Below the pieces are notes generated by a model that did no database searches, was not told the DNA's origin, and saw only the letters and a list, made by a program, of their open reading frames with translations. A stretch of DNA of 64,000 nucleotides from Micromonospora sp. CP22 (GTDB taxonomy: Bacteria; Actinomycetota; Actinomycetes; Mycobacteriales; Micromonosporaceae), in contig NZ_VCJO01000005.1 in NCBI RefSeq assembly GCF_009712475.1, positions 349,960 to 413,959 on the forward strand, written 5' to 3'. Every line of letters begins with the position of its first letter. Position 1 is the first letter of the stretch. The position numbers were made by a program, and so were the translations under genes. This document shows, piece by piece, positions 20,883 through 29,413 of the stretch.

Positions 20883-22187
20883 GTGACCACCGTCGCGCTC
20901 AAGGATGTCACCAAGGTCTTCCGGGACGGCACGGTCGCGGTCGACAGCGTCAACCTCGACGTGAACGACGGTGAGTTCATGGTGTTGCTCGGGCCGTCCG
21001 GCTGCGGCAAGTCGACCGTGCTGAGAATGGTCGCGGGCCTGGAGACCCCGACCTCCGGTGCCGTCATGCTCAACGGGGCGTTGGCCAACGACCTGCCGCC
21101 CCGGGAGCGGAGGGTCGCGATGGTCTTCCAGGACTTCGCGCTCTACCCGCACATGAGCGTCAACGACAACATCGCCTTCCCGCTCAAGCTGGCCGGCGTC
21201 GAGCCGGTGCCGCGCGGCGAGCGGGTCACCGACGTGGCCAGCGCGCTGGGCATCGGTGACGTGCTGGCCCGACGGCCCAGCCAGCTCTCCGGCGGGCAGC
21301 GGCAGCGGGTCGCGATGGGTCGGGCGATCGTCCGTCGGCCCGGGTTGTTCCTGATGGACGAGCCGCTGTCCAACCTGGACAGCGGGCTGCGTGCCGAACT
21401 GCGCGCCGAGATCTCCGGCCTGACCCGCGAGCTGGGCGTCACCACCATCTACGTCACGCACGACCAGGCCGAGGCGCTGACCATGGCCGACCGGGTCGCC
21501 ATCATGCGCAAGGGTGTCCTCCAGGACGTGGGCACCCCCACCCAGGTGTACGGCCGACCGGCCACGCTCTACGTGGCCGCGTTCCTGGGCAGCCCCCGGA
21601 TGAACCTGCTGGAGGCGTCGGTCTACGTCCACCTCGACCGCTATGTCACCCTCACCCTCGGTGAACAGGCGCTCTACCTGCCGTGGGACGACATCCGCAG
21701 CCGGGCCGTGGCGCACTACCACGGTGAGCGGATCGTGGTCGGGATGCGGGCCGAGGCGCTCACCCCGGTCGCCCCGGACACCCCCGGCGACGTGCTCCAG
21801 GGCCGGATCCGCTACCTGGAACACCACGGCCACGAGTCGTTGGCCTTCCTCGACATCGGGGCCACCGCCATCATGGTGGACGACATCGGCGCACCGGTGG
21901 ACGCGGAGACCCAGCCCGGTCAGCGTGGCCTGCGCCGGTTCGGCCAGATGATGCAACGCATCAAGGGGCGTGCCGTCAACGAGTCGACGACGACCGGCGG
22001 AAACGGCAACCGCACCAGCGTGCTGAACGATCCGGGTCGCCACCACCGCCGCCCGGCCGAACTGGCGGTGCGCCTCGCGCCGTATCCCGCCGTCACCGCC
22101 GGTCACCCGCTCGCGGTCCAGGTGCGCATGGACGCCCTGCACTTCTTCGACGAGCGCGGCGACCGCATCGACGTCGGCTGGCGCTGA
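20883..22187 (+). CDS. orphan sugar-type ABC ATPase (UgpC/MsiK-like) with long C-terminus
   Basis: A 434-residue ATP-binding protein of the carbohydrate importer class. It has Walker A GPSGCGKST at 37-45, Q-loop MVFQDFALYPHM, signature LSGGQRQR, Walker B GLFLMDEPLSNLD and H-loop YVTHDQAEA, followed by MalK/TOBE-like regulatory repeats. Usual members are about 370 residues. This one has extra sequence around residues 345-400, including a polar stretch (TTTGGNGNRTSV). No permease or binding protein is adjacent, so like MsiK it may energise several importers. Upstream, two CACGTTT repeats (20787 and 20803) and GTTTCAAAC may be promoter elements. Confidence 0.87.
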   Translation: MTTVALKDVTKVFRDGTVAVDSVNLDVNDGEFMVLLGPSGCGKSTVLRMVAGLETPTSGAVMLNGALANDLPPRERRVAMVFQDFALYPHMSVNDNIAFPLKLAGVEPVPRGERVTDVASALGIGDVLARRPSQLSGGQRQRVAMGRAIVRRPGLFLMDEPLSNLDSGLRAELRAEISGLTRELGVTTIYVTHDQAEALTMADRVAIMRKGVLQDVGTPTQVYGRPATLYVAAFLGSPRMNLLEASVYVHLDRYVTLTLGEQALYLPWDDIRSRAVAHYHGERIVVGMRAEALTPVAPDTPGDVLQGRIRYLEHHGHESLAFLDIGATAIMVDDIGAPVDAETQPGQRGLRRFGQMMQRIKGRAVNESTTTGGNGNRTSVLNDPGRHHRRPAELAVRLAPYPAVTAGHPLAVQVRMDALHFFDERGDRIDVGWR

Positions 22188-22193
22188 GGTGCA

Positions 22194-22243
22194 AGGAAGG
22201 GCCCCCTGCTAACTCCTCCGGTAGAGGAAGGGCCCCTTGTTAT
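22194..22243. repeat. palindromic intergenic repeat, second copy
   Basis: Two copies of AGGAAGGGCCCCnTGnTAA-type sequence (22194-22212 and 22225-22243) lie 31 bases apart, each containing the self-complementary GGGCCC core. The AAGGAAGGGC start matches the inverted repeat at 5281. It begins 6 bases after the ABC ATPase stop and ends exactly where the DUF5753 remnant begins. Confidence 0.7.
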
Positions 22244-22823
22244 CGCGGGCCAGCGAGCAGGGCCACGGCTGGCCGCAGGCCCGGCAGCACCACATCGGCC
22301 TCAAGGAGAGCCTGATGCCGTGGTTCCGGGAGTGGGTGACGATCGAGCAGGAGGCGACCGCGCTGTGCAGCTTCCAGCCGCTGGTGGTCCCCGGCCTGCT
22401 CCAGACCGAGGAGTACGCCCGCGCGCTCTACGAGGGCGCGAGTCACCTCGTCGGTGACCAGGTGGAGCAACCGCTGGCGGCCCGGCTGGACCGGCAGAAG
22501 GTGCTCGACCGGCCCAACCCGCCGCTGCTGGTGGCGGTGCTCGACTACACGGTGCTGGAGCGCCCGGTCGGCGGACCGAAGGTGATGCGGGAGCAGTTGC
22601 GGCACCTGGTGACGGTGGGCAACCGGACCCGGGTGCACCTGCACGTGGTGCCCCGGGGCGTCGGCGCCTATCCCGGGCTCAACGGCGCCTTCGTGATCGC
22701 CACAACTACTGACGGCGATGACCTGGCTTACCTGGACAACCAGTTGAGGGGCGCCATCGCAGAGCGCTCACCTTCACCCCCGACACCTGGCGCTCCTTCC
22801 TGGCGTACGCCAAACGGCGCTGA
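22244..22823 (+). pseudogene. remnant of an XRE-family/DUF5753 regulator
   Basis: The reading frame carries most of a DUF5753 domain (MPWFREWVTIEQEAT, PLVVPGLLQTEEYARAL, LHVVPRGVGAYPGLNGAF, YLDNQLRGAIAER), which in intact actinomycete regulators follows an N-terminal helix-turn-helix of about 70 residues. That domain is missing: upstream is the palindromic repeat. At about 22766 the frame breaks, and the normal C-terminus (LTFTPDTWRSFLAYAKRR, stop at 22821-22823) continues in another frame, a few codons having been lost at the joint. The gene is therefore broken at both ends. Intact relatives usually pair with a small DUF397 protein, which is absent here. Confidence 0.85.
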
Positions 22824-22927
22824 CCCCGGACAGCGGCAGGGCAGGTGGTCCGGCGTCGGCGTGTCGACCATCTGTGCAGCCACGATCGCGCCTTGCCGGT
22901 GACATTACCGGCGCGTAGCGTCTGGGC

Positions 22928-23392
22928 ATGACCATCGACTCGCGGCAGGTGGCGGCTCGGATGCTCGATGCGGTGCCGTTCGCCCGCACGCTCGGCGTCG
23001 AGTTCGTCGAGGTGGCCCCGGAGGCGGAGGGCGGCGTCCGGGCAGTGGTCAGGCTGCCCGACTCACCGGCCACCCACAATCACATCGGCGGTCCGCACGC
23101 CGGGGCCATGTTCACCCTCGGCGAGACGGCCTCCGGCGCGGTGGCGCTCGCCGCGTTCGGTCACCTGCTCGACCGGGCCACGCCGCTGGCCGTGCGGGCG
23201 GAGATCGCGTACCGCAAGCTCGCCATGGGTGCGGTGCGCGCGACGGCGCGGCTCGGCCGACCGCCCGCCGAGGTGGTCGCGGAGTTGGAGGCCGGTGAGC
23301 GACCCGAGTTTCCGGTACGCGTGGAGATCGCCACCGAGGCGGGTAAGCCCACCTCGGAGATGACGGTCATCTGGACGCTGCGCCCGAACTGA
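22928..23392 (+). CDS. hotdog-fold protein, PaaI/DUF4442-type thioesterase
   Basis: A 154-residue hotdog-fold protein. The central NHIGGPHAGAMFTLGETASGA is the acyl-CoA thioesterase helix segment, and the sequence PFARTLGVEFVEV...VRLPDSPATHN is typical of DUF4442/PaaI-like members. It is likely to hydrolyse an acyl-CoA thioester in the cytoplasm; the substrate is unknown. It stands alone, with its own upstream region after the decayed regulator. Confidence 0.83.
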   Translation: MTIDSRQVAARMLDAVPFARTLGVEFVEVAPEAEGGVRAVVRLPDSPATHNHIGGPHAGAMFTLGETASGAVALAAFGHLLDRATPLAVRAEIAYRKLAMGAVRATARLGRPPAEVVAELEAGERPEFPVRVEIATEAGKPTSEMTVIWTLRPN

Positions 23393-23715
23393 CCCGCCGC
23401 CGGTCCGCTGCTGAGGACCGTCGATGTTGCCGGGGCGGGTCCACGCGTGCTGGAATGGCTCATATCGCCGCAGCGTGGGGGCAAACGCGCTGAGACCGGT
23501 GAGTACGGGAGCCACGCAGTGCCGGCAGCGCGCCGCTTCGGGGTGCGCCGCGCGCCGCGTCGTCGGCTCCACGCCACATCGACGAGCGCACCTCCCGGGC
23601 AGGCGTCTCGTCGCAGGTGAACCGGCACGTGTTCCGCGACGGATGACCGTCGACGCGCCGGAGGCGTCCCAGCGATCCGCAACGCACCGAACCGGCGACG
23701 AGGTGAGAAGCAATC
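23393..23715. other. intergenic region
   Basis: 323 bases between the thioesterase and the next plus-strand membrane protein. GAGGTGAGAAG at about 23700-23710 is the ribosome binding region of the next gene. I searched it for cobalamin and TPP riboswitch cores and saw none. Frames in it have shadow-like composition. Confidence 0.5.
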
Positions 23716-24297
23716 ATGATTTCCCGGGAGAGTTTCACGGGGTGGTACCGGCACCGCTACGTGTGGGCGGCGGCGATCGTGCTGCTGGTGTCCGCCGGTG
23801 CGGTCGTGCTGGTCAACACGGCCGGCTCGAAGTCGGGACCGCCGGATCTGCGCGGGCAGATCATGAACCGGATGCGTGCCGCGCTGGAGCAGGCCGACCC
23901 GGAGCAGCACAACCACACCGGGCACGAGGTCCAGCAGATCAACGGTGAGGACGTCAAGCCCCCGGTCATCTGCGGAGTCCACGTCTACGGCTACGAGCCG
24001 GCCGAGGTCACCGTGCTGGACGAGGTGAAGACGGTCTACGGCTTCCACCTGTGCGGAGTCGCCGAGCAGGGCCGCACCTGGGACTGGGCGGTCAAACTCG
24101 CCGGTCCGGTGATCATGGACATGTCCACCGAGCCGATCGGCATCGAGGTGGTGGAGGCGACCGAGGACACCAGGTTCATCGACCGGTTGCACGAGATGTT
24201 CCCGCCCAAGTACGCGCAACTGGCGGAGCGGGAAGCGCTGGAGCCGTCCGAGATGGCCGACCTGCGTCGCCGGTACGACTCCGCCGCCGGACTCTGA
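23716..24297 (+). CDS. membrane-anchored protein of unknown function
   Basis: A 193-residue protein with an N-terminal signal-anchor helix (YVWAAAIVLLVSAGAVVLV, about residues 14-33) and a hydrophilic extracytoplasmic domain. Two cysteines (VICGVHVYGYEP and HLCGVAEQG) could form a disulfide outside the cell. I do not recognise a family. ATG 23716 is preceded by GGTGAGAAG. It is transcribed alone, with a new promoter-like region following it. Confidence 0.72.
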   Translation: MISRESFTGWYRHRYVWAAAIVLLVSAGAVVLVNTAGSKSGPPDLRGQIMNRMRAALEQADPEQHNHTGHEVQQINGEDVKPPVICGVHVYGYEPAEVTVLDEVKTVYGFHLCGVAEQGRTWDWAVKLAGPVIMDMSTEPIGIEVVEATEDTRFIDRLHEMFPPKYAQLAEREALEPSEMADLRRRYDSAAGL

Positions 24298-24397
24298 CCC
24301 GCTGGCAGGCCGCACGACCCCGCGCCGGCAGGCAGCACGAGCGAGGCGCCCGTACCTCGCCGGGTGGACCTGTCGCGTCGGTATTCGCGGAAGTGGT

Positions 24398-24424
24398 TTG
24401 CCGGTACGTGTCGGCGGATAGATT
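24398..24424 (+). promoter_or_regulatory. possible promoter of the pgmB-GH65 pair, leaderless start
   Basis: TTGCCG (24398-24403) and TAGATT (24419-24424) are separated by only 15 bases, a weak sigma-70-like pair in an otherwise A/T-poor region. The downstream ATG at 24431 has no ribosome binding site, so a leaderless transcript beginning at or near the start codon is plausible. Confidence 0.35.
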
Positions 24425-24430
24425 GATACG

Positions 24431-25183
24431 ATGCTCGGCCTGCCTGATCACGTGACCGCAGTGCTGTTCGACCTCGACGGTGTGCTCACGCAGACCGCCC
24501 GGGTGCACAACGCCGCTTGGACCGAGACCTTCGACGACTACCTGCGCCGACGATCGGCCGCCACCGGTGAGCCGTACCGGCCGTTCGATCCGGGGCCGGA
24601 CTATCACCGCTACGTCGACGGCCGCCCTCGTCTCGACGGGATCCGCAGCTTCCTCGCCTCGCGTGACATCACGCTGCCGGAGGGGTCGCCGGAGGACCCG
24701 CCGGGAGCCCAGACCGTGCACGGTCTCGGCAACCAGAAGAACGCCCTGGTGCTGGAGCGGATCCGCACCATCGGAGTGGACGTCTACCCGGGCTCGGTGG
24801 CCTACCTCAAGGCGGTGGCGGCGGCGGGACTGCGTCGGGCGGTCGTCACGGCCAGCGCAAACGGCCGGGAGGTGGTCGCCGCCGCCGGGCTGGAGCCGCT
24901 GTTGGAGGCGCGGGTGGATGGCCTCACCGCCCGAGCCGAGGGGCTGCGCGGCAAGCCGCACCCGGACACCTTCCTCGCCGGGGCGAAGCTGCTCGGGGTC
25001 CCACCGGAGAAGGCTGCCGTCGTCGAGGACGCGTTGGCCGGGGTCGAGGCCGGTCGGGCCGGCGGTTTCGGGTACGTCATCGGGGTGGACCGGGCAGGGC
25101 AGGCCGACGAGCTGCGCGCCCACGGTGCCGATGTGGTGGTCGACGATCTGGCCGACCTGCTCGACGCGGGACGGCCCGAATGA
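24431..25183 (+). CDS. pgmB: beta-phosphoglucomutase family HAD phosphatase/mutase
   Basis: A 250-residue haloacid dehalogenase superfamily protein. Motif I is FDLDGVLT (nucleophile Asp), motif II lies around VVTASANG, and the C-terminal GKPHPDTFL and VVEDALAGVEAG supply the Lys and the acidic residues. The cap domain and VHNAAWTETFDDYL fit the beta-phosphoglucomutase subfamily. Its stop overlaps the ATG of a GH65 phosphorylase. The expected pathway is therefore phosphorolysis of a disaccharide to beta-glucose 1-phosphate, then conversion to glucose 6-phosphate. The same gene order occurs in mycobacteria (Rv3400-Rv3401). Confidence 0.88.
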   Translation: MLGLPDHVTAVLFDLDGVLTQTARVHNAAWTETFDDYLRRRSAATGEPYRPFDPGPDYHRYVDGRPRLDGIRSFLASRDITLPEGSPEDPPGAQTVHGLGNQKNALVLERIRTIGVDVYPGSVAYLKAVAAAGLRRAVVTASANGREVVAAAGLEPLLEARVDGLTARAEGLRGKPHPDTFLAGAKLLGVPPEKAAVVEDALAGVEAGRAGGFGYVIGVDRAGQADELRAHGADVVVDDLADLLDAGRPE

Positions 25184-27555
25184 TCAGGGAGCGGGCGTAT
25201 CCGGTCGATCCGTGGCACGTCCGGGAGGTCCGGCTGGACATCGACGTGCTCGCCCAGTCCGAGTCGGTGTTCGCCCTGTCCAACGGGCACGTGGGGTTGC
25301 GCGGCAACCTGGACGAGGGGGAGCCGCACGGGTTGCCCGGCACCTACCTCAACTCGTTCTACGAGCTGCGACCCCTGCCGTACGCCGAGGCGGGCTTCGG
25401 CTTCCCCGAGTCCGGTCAGACCATCGTCAACGTCACCAACGGCAAGCTCATCCGGTTGATGGTCGACGACGAGCCACTCGACGTGCGCTACGGCGAGGTG
25501 CTCGCCCACGAGCGGACCCTCGACATGCGGGCCGGCACGCTGCACCGGTTGCTGCACTGGCGCTCCCCGGCCGGGCGCGAGGTCCGGATGAACAGCACCC
25601 GACTGGTCTCCTTCCGGCAACGTTCGGTGGCCGCGATCCGTTACGAGGTCGAAGTGGCCGACGGCAAGCCGCTGCGGCTGATCATCCAGTCGGAGTTGGT
25701 GGCCAACGAGACGTTGCCGCCGCAGAGCCGTGATCCGCGCGTCGCCGCCGTGCTGGAGTCGCCGTTGCAGGCGGAGGAGGAGCTGACCACCGCCACGGGC
25801 GGGCTGCTGATCCACCAGACCAAGGTCTCCGGGCTGCGGGTCGCCGCCGCCATGGACCACGAGGTGACCTCACCCGCCCGGACGTCCGTCGGCTCCGAGG
25901 GGTACGAGGACTGGGTGCGTACCACCGTGGCGTGTGTGCTGGAGCCGGGCCAGAAGCTTCAGGTGGTCAAGTACCTGACCTACGGCTGGTCGAGTCGGCG
26001 GTCGCTACCGGCGCTGCGGGACCAGGTCGGTGCCGCGTTGGCCGCGGCGAAGCTGGACGGCTGGGACGGGCTGGTCCGTGAGCAGCGGGAATACCTGGAC
26101 GAGTTCTGGGACGCCGCCGACGTCGTGGTCGACGGGGATCCGGAGGTGCAGCAGGCGGTCCGGTTCGGGCTGTTCCACGTGCTCCAGGCGGGTGCGCGGG
26201 CGGAGCGGCGGCCCATCTCCGCCAAGGGGCTCACCGGACCCGGCTACGACGGGCACGCCTTCTGGGACACCGAGATGTTCGTCCTGCCGGTGTTGACGTA
26301 CACCCATCCGGCCGCCGTCCGGGACGCGCTGTACTGGCGGCACTCCACGTTGGAGCAGGCCCGGGAGCGGGCCCGGACGCTGAACCTGGCCGGTGCCGCC
26401 TTCCCGTGGCGGACCATCGAGGGGCCGGAGTCCTCGGGGTACTGGCCGGCGGGGACCGCCGCGTTCCACGTCGCGGCCGGTATCGCCGACGCGTTGCGCC
26501 GCTACGTGCTGGCCACCGGCGACCGGGAAGTGGAGCGGGAGATCGGGCTGGAGTTGCTGGTCGAGACGGCCCGGCTGTGGCGCTCGTTGGGGCACCACGA
26601 CCGCGCCGGCAACTACCACATCGACGGGGTGACCGGCCCCGACGAGTACACCGCCGTGAAGAACGACAACGTCTACACCAACCTGATGGCCCAGCGGAAC
26701 CTGCGGGCCGCCGCCGAGGTGGCGATGCGATACCGCGACGAGGCGTTCCACCTCCGGGTCACCGACGAGGAGGCCGCCGCGTGGCGGGACGCCGCCGCAG
26801 CCATGCACATCCCGTACGACGAGGATCTCCGCGTGCACCAGCAGGTGGAGGGCTTCACCCGGTTGCAGGAGTGGGACTTCGAGCAGACCCCGCCCGACAA
26901 GTACCCGATGCTGCTGCATTACCCGTACTTCGACCTGTACCGCAAGCAGGTGATCAAGCAGGCCGATCTGGTGCTGGCCATGCACTGGCGGGGGGACGCC
27001 TTCACCGCCGAGGAGAAGCTGCGCAACTTCCTCTACTACGAGCGGCGCACCGTGCGCGACTCGTCGCTGTCGGCCTGCACCCAGGCGGTGTTGGCGGCCG
27101 AGGTCGGCTACACCGATCTGGCGCACACCTATCTGCGCGAGGCCGCGTTGATGGACCTGCACGACCTGAACGAGAACACCCGCGACGGGGTGCACATGGC
27201 CTCGCTCGCGGGTGCCTGGATCGCGCTGGTCGCCGGGTTCGGTGGCCTGCGGGACCATGACGGGACGCTGTCCTTCGCGCCGTGCCTGTCGAGCCGGCTC
27301 AACGCCCTGTCGTTCTCGCTCCAGTGGTGCGGCATGCGGCTGCGGGTCGACGTCCGCAACCACGAGACGACGTACGCCCTGCACCACGCCGAGCCGGACG
27401 CGGTGATCGAGTTGCGTCACCACGGCAAGGCGGTGCGGGTCGTCTGCGACGAGCCGGTGACCGTGCCGAACCCACCGCCGCGTACCGATCTGCCGATGCC
27501 GGAGCAGGCACCTGGCCGGGCACCGCTGGTCCGGCTGCCGGAGATCCGGGCCTGA
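25180..27555 (+). CDS. glycoside hydrolase family 65 disaccharide phosphorylase
   Basis: A 791-residue GH65 protein with an N-terminal beta-sandwich, a linker, a large (alpha/alpha)6 catalytic domain and a small C-terminal beta domain. The general acid is expected at Glu489 in DGVTGPDEYTAVKNDN. WDTEMFVLPVLTY and the ARTLNLAGAAFPWRT segment line the active site, and KQADLVLAMHW is also conserved. Family members phosphorolyse trehalose, maltose, kojibiose, nigerose or similar alpha-glucosides. The linkage specificity cannot be told from these motifs. It overlaps pgmB by 4 bases, so the products are made together. Confidence 0.92.
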   Translation: MIRERAYPVDPWHVREVRLDIDVLAQSESVFALSNGHVGLRGNLDEGEPHGLPGTYLNSFYELRPLPYAEAGFGFPESGQTIVNVTNGKLIRLMVDDEPLDVRYGEVLAHERTLDMRAGTLHRLLHWRSPAGREVRMNSTRLVSFRQRSVAAIRYEVEVADGKPLRLIIQSELVANETLPPQSRDPRVAAVLESPLQAEEELTTATGGLLIHQTKVSGLRVAAAMDHEVTSPARTSVGSEGYEDWVRTTVACVLEPGQKLQVVKYLTYGWSSRRSLPALRDQVGAALAAAKLDGWDGLVREQREYLDEFWDAADVVVDGDPEVQQAVRFGLFHVLQAGARAERRPISAKGLTGPGYDGHAFWDTEMFVLPVLTYTHPAAVRDALYWRHSTLEQARERARTLNLAGAAFPWRTIEGPESSGYWPAGTAAFHVAAGIADALRRYVLATGDREVEREIGLELLVETARLWRSLGHHDRAGNYHIDGVTGPDEYTAVKNDNVYTNLMAQRNLRAAAEVAMRYRDEAFHLRVTDEEAAAWRDAAAAMHIPYDEDLRVHQQVEGFTRLQEWDFEQTPPDKYPMLLHYPYFDLYRKQVIKQADLVLAMHWRGDAFTAEEKLRNFLYYERRTVRDSSLSACTQAVLAAEVGYTDLAHTYLREAALMDLHDLNENTRDGVHMASLAGAWIALVAGFGGLRDHDGTLSFAPCLSSRLNALSFSLQWCGMRLRVDVRNHETTYALHHAEPDAVIELRHHGKAVRVVCDEPVTVPNPPPRTDLPMPEQAPGRAPLVRLPEIRA

Positions 27556-27573
27556 CCCGGTCGCGCCGCCGGG

Positions 27574-27753
27574 TCAGATGGGCTCGCCCTGGGAGGGGCG
27601 GCCGGTGGCGTCGTGTGGCGTCCTCGCCCGGGGATCGTCGGCCGAACGGGCCTCGGCCGCGTCGTCCGCCCAGTCCCGTCCGTGCTGGTCGTCCTGTTCC
27701 CGCCGCTTGTGTTCGGCGGCGGTCTGCACGGGCTCACGCTGGTGATGCGCCAT
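27574..27753 (-). CDS. small hydrophilic protein, 59 residues
   Basis: Reads MAHHQREPVQTAAEHKRREQ and onward to GRPSQGEPI-stop. The start ATG at 27753 has GAGGA at the ideal distance of 5 bases on the minus strand, and third codon positions are almost all G/C. The product is extremely polar (His, Arg, Glu, Asp) with no hydrophobic core, so probably unfolded. I do not know a family. It is convergent with the GH65 gene (18 bases apart) and divergent from the hydrolase gene at 27917. It competes with a plus-strand frame (27613-27882) that lacks a ribosome binding site. Confidence 0.6.
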   Translation of the reverse strand: MAHHQREPVQTAAEHKRREQDDQHGRDWADDAAEARSADDPRARTPHDATGRPSQGEPI

Positions 27754-27916
27754 GACGGTCCTCGCGATCTGCTGGCGGCGCCGGTGACGCCGGTCCGTCT
27801 GCGGTCGTCTGGTCGGCTACCCGGCACTCCCGGCCACAAACCCTCCGGATGGCCGAGCGTGTCGGCTGACCGGGCCGGGTAGTCCGGTCCGGTGAGCCGG
27901 GCGGTGGGGAGGCGAG

Positions 27917-28582
27917 ATGGACGTACGCGATGAGACGGCGACGATCCCGACGGGAGGGGTGCTGCTTCCGGCCGACCTGCTGGTACCGGCCGAGCCGGTC
28001 GGGGCGGTGCTGTTCGCGCACGGCAGCGGCAGCTCCCGACACAGCCCACGCAACGTCGCGGTGGCCCGCACGTTGAATCGTGGTGGATTCGGCACCGTCC
28101 TGGTGGACCTGCTCACCGCCGCCGAGGAGGAGAAGGACGCGGTCACCGCCGAGCTGCGCTTCGACATCGGGCTGCTGGCCGACCGGCTCGCCGGGATCGT
28201 GGACTGGCTGGCCACCGAGCGGCCGTTCGGGGCGATCCCGATCGGTCTCTTCGGCGCGAGTACGGGAGCCGCCGCCGCGCTGGTCGCCGCGGCGCAACGG
28301 CCGGAACTGGTGGGCGCGGTGGTGTCCCGGGGCGGTCGCCCGGACCTGGCCGGGGACGCGTTGGGCCGGGTACGCGCCGCCACACTGCTCCTGGTCGGCG
28401 GGCTCGACGAGCAGGTGATCACCCTCAACGAGCTGGCGCTCGGCAAGCTGACGTCCCAGGCCGAACTGCGGGTGATCCCCGGTGCGACGCACCTCTTCGA
28501 GGAGCCGGGCACCCTGGACCAGGTCGCCGAGGCGGCGGTCGCCTGGTTCCGCGAGCACCTGCTCCCCCAGCCCGCCGCCTAG
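27917..28582 (+). CDS. alpha/beta hydrolase, dienelactone-hydrolase-like
   Basis: A 221-residue single-domain alpha/beta hydrolase. LFAHGSGSSRHSPRN forms the oxyanion region, FGASTGAAAALVAAA carries the nucleophile Ser, GGLDEQVI the acid and IPGATHLFEEPG the His. No signal peptide is seen, so it is cytoplasmic. Similar genes in actinomycetes are often fused to or near phosphoribosyltransferase domains, but here it is stand-alone. The substrate is unknown. A short tandem duplication covers its last codons and stop. Confidence 0.82.
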   Translation: MDVRDETATIPTGGVLLPADLLVPAEPVGAVLFAHGSGSSRHSPRNVAVARTLNRGGFGTVLVDLLTAAEEEKDAVTAELRFDIGLLADRLAGIVDWLATERPFGAIPIGLFGASTGAAAALVAAAQRPELVGAVVSRGGRPDLAGDALGRVRAATLLLVGGLDEQVITLNELALGKLTSQAELRVIPGATHLFEEPGTLDQVAEAAVAWFREHLLPQPAA

Positions 28583-28611
28583 GGCAGCCCTCAGCCCGCC
28601 GCCTAGGGCGT
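28564..28611. repeat. 24-bp tandem duplication over the hydrolase stop codon
   Basis: Two adjacent 24-base units (28564-28587 and 28588-28611) share 21 positions, including the identical 18-mer CAGCCCGCCGCCTAGGGC. The unit contains the hydrolase stop TAG, so the coding end is copied once into non-coding sequence. Confidence 0.75.
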
Positions 28612-28621
28612 AGGAAATCCC

Positions 28622-29413
28622 TCAGTAGGCGGCGGCCGGTGCCCGACCGACGACGACCGCCGGGATCTCCCGGGTCTGCTCGGCGGCACCCGGCGCGGTC
28701 AGCGGCAGGACGGAATCGGGCTCCTCGACCACCGGTAGCAGCGCGCGAGCGGCTTCCGCACGCAGGCTGCGGGCCGCCGCGGTGGCGAGTTCCGCGGCTC
28801 GCCAGGCGAGCTGCTCCCGTTCCCGGGCCGCCCGCTGCTGGGCGAAGAGGTGGTCGCGTACCGCGCGACGCAGCACCAACTCCTGCTCGACCGGATGCAG
28901 CCGGGGATCCCAGCCACGGTGCGCGAAGACGTCGCTGAGCTGCTCCACCGACAGCTCCCGTCGCCAGTACGCAGCCAGTGCGGCCCGGTGCAGCCAGCGC
29001 TCGCGGTCGGCGTACTCGGCGGGGGTGCGGTCGGTCTGCGGCAATGGCATCGCGGCGGCGTCGGAGAGTCGACGGACGTTCGCCTCCGCCGCCTCGTACG
29101 CCCGCCAGGACTGTTCGGCCTCGTCCTGAGCGGTCAGCCACTCCTCGCGGCGGTGCCGGGCCGTGGCCTCGGCCCGGCTGGCGGCGACAGCGACCTCCTC
29201 GGCCCAGCGTTCCTGGTCGCGTCGTAGCTCGATGCGTTCGGACCGGCTCGGCAGCGCGGCCTCGCGGATGCGGGCACCGGCGTCGAAGCGGAAGAGTTGG
29301 GGGCGCAACAGCAGGCCGGCGATGGCGAGGGTCACCACGCCGAGCAGGCCGAGCCAGATGGCGGCGGCGCGGGGCGCGTCGAGCAGAACGGTGGAGAGGG
29401 CGGTACGCATCAT
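28622..29413 (-). CDS. membrane-anchored helical protein, unknown function
   Basis: A 263-residue protein with one N-terminal transmembrane helix (AAIWLGLLGVVTLAIAGLLL, about residues 17-37) followed by about 180 residues rich in Glu, Arg and Ala that should form long helices or a coiled coil (RRDQERWAEEVAVAASRAEATARHRREEW). I recognise no family; it looks lineage-restricted. ATG 29413 is preferred because GAGG sits 5 bases ahead of it. It may form an operon with the small exported protein upstream. Confidence 0.72.
   Translation of the reverse strand: MMRTALSTVLLDAPRAAAIWLGLLGVVTLAIAGLLLRPQLFRFDAGARIREAALPSRSERIELRRDQERWAEEVAVAASRAEATARHRREEWLTAQDEAEQSWRAYEAAEANVRRLSDAAAMPLPQTDRTPAEYADRERWLHRAALAAYWRRELSVEQLSDVFAHRGWDPRLHPVEQELVLRRAVRDHLFAQQRAAREREQLAWRAAELATAAARSLRAEAARALLPVVEEPDSVLPLTAPGAAEQTREIPAVVVGRAPAAAY

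Noticed and set aside
23393..23715. cobalamin or TPP riboswitch in the long leader at 23.4-23.7 kb
   Set aside because: Fragments such as CTGAGACCGGTGAG looked suggestive, but the remaining conserved blocks are missing and the downstream gene gives no metabolic support.
26005..27423. 472-codon minus-strand frame opposite the GH65 gene
   Set aside because: Antisense shadow of a clear enzyme gene; low-complexity Val/Gly/Gln/Arg composition.
27613..27882. 89-codon plus-strand frame between GH65 and the hydrolase
   Set aside because: No ribosome binding site, Arg/Val/Pro-rich composition, and it overlaps the better supported 59-residue minus-strand gene.
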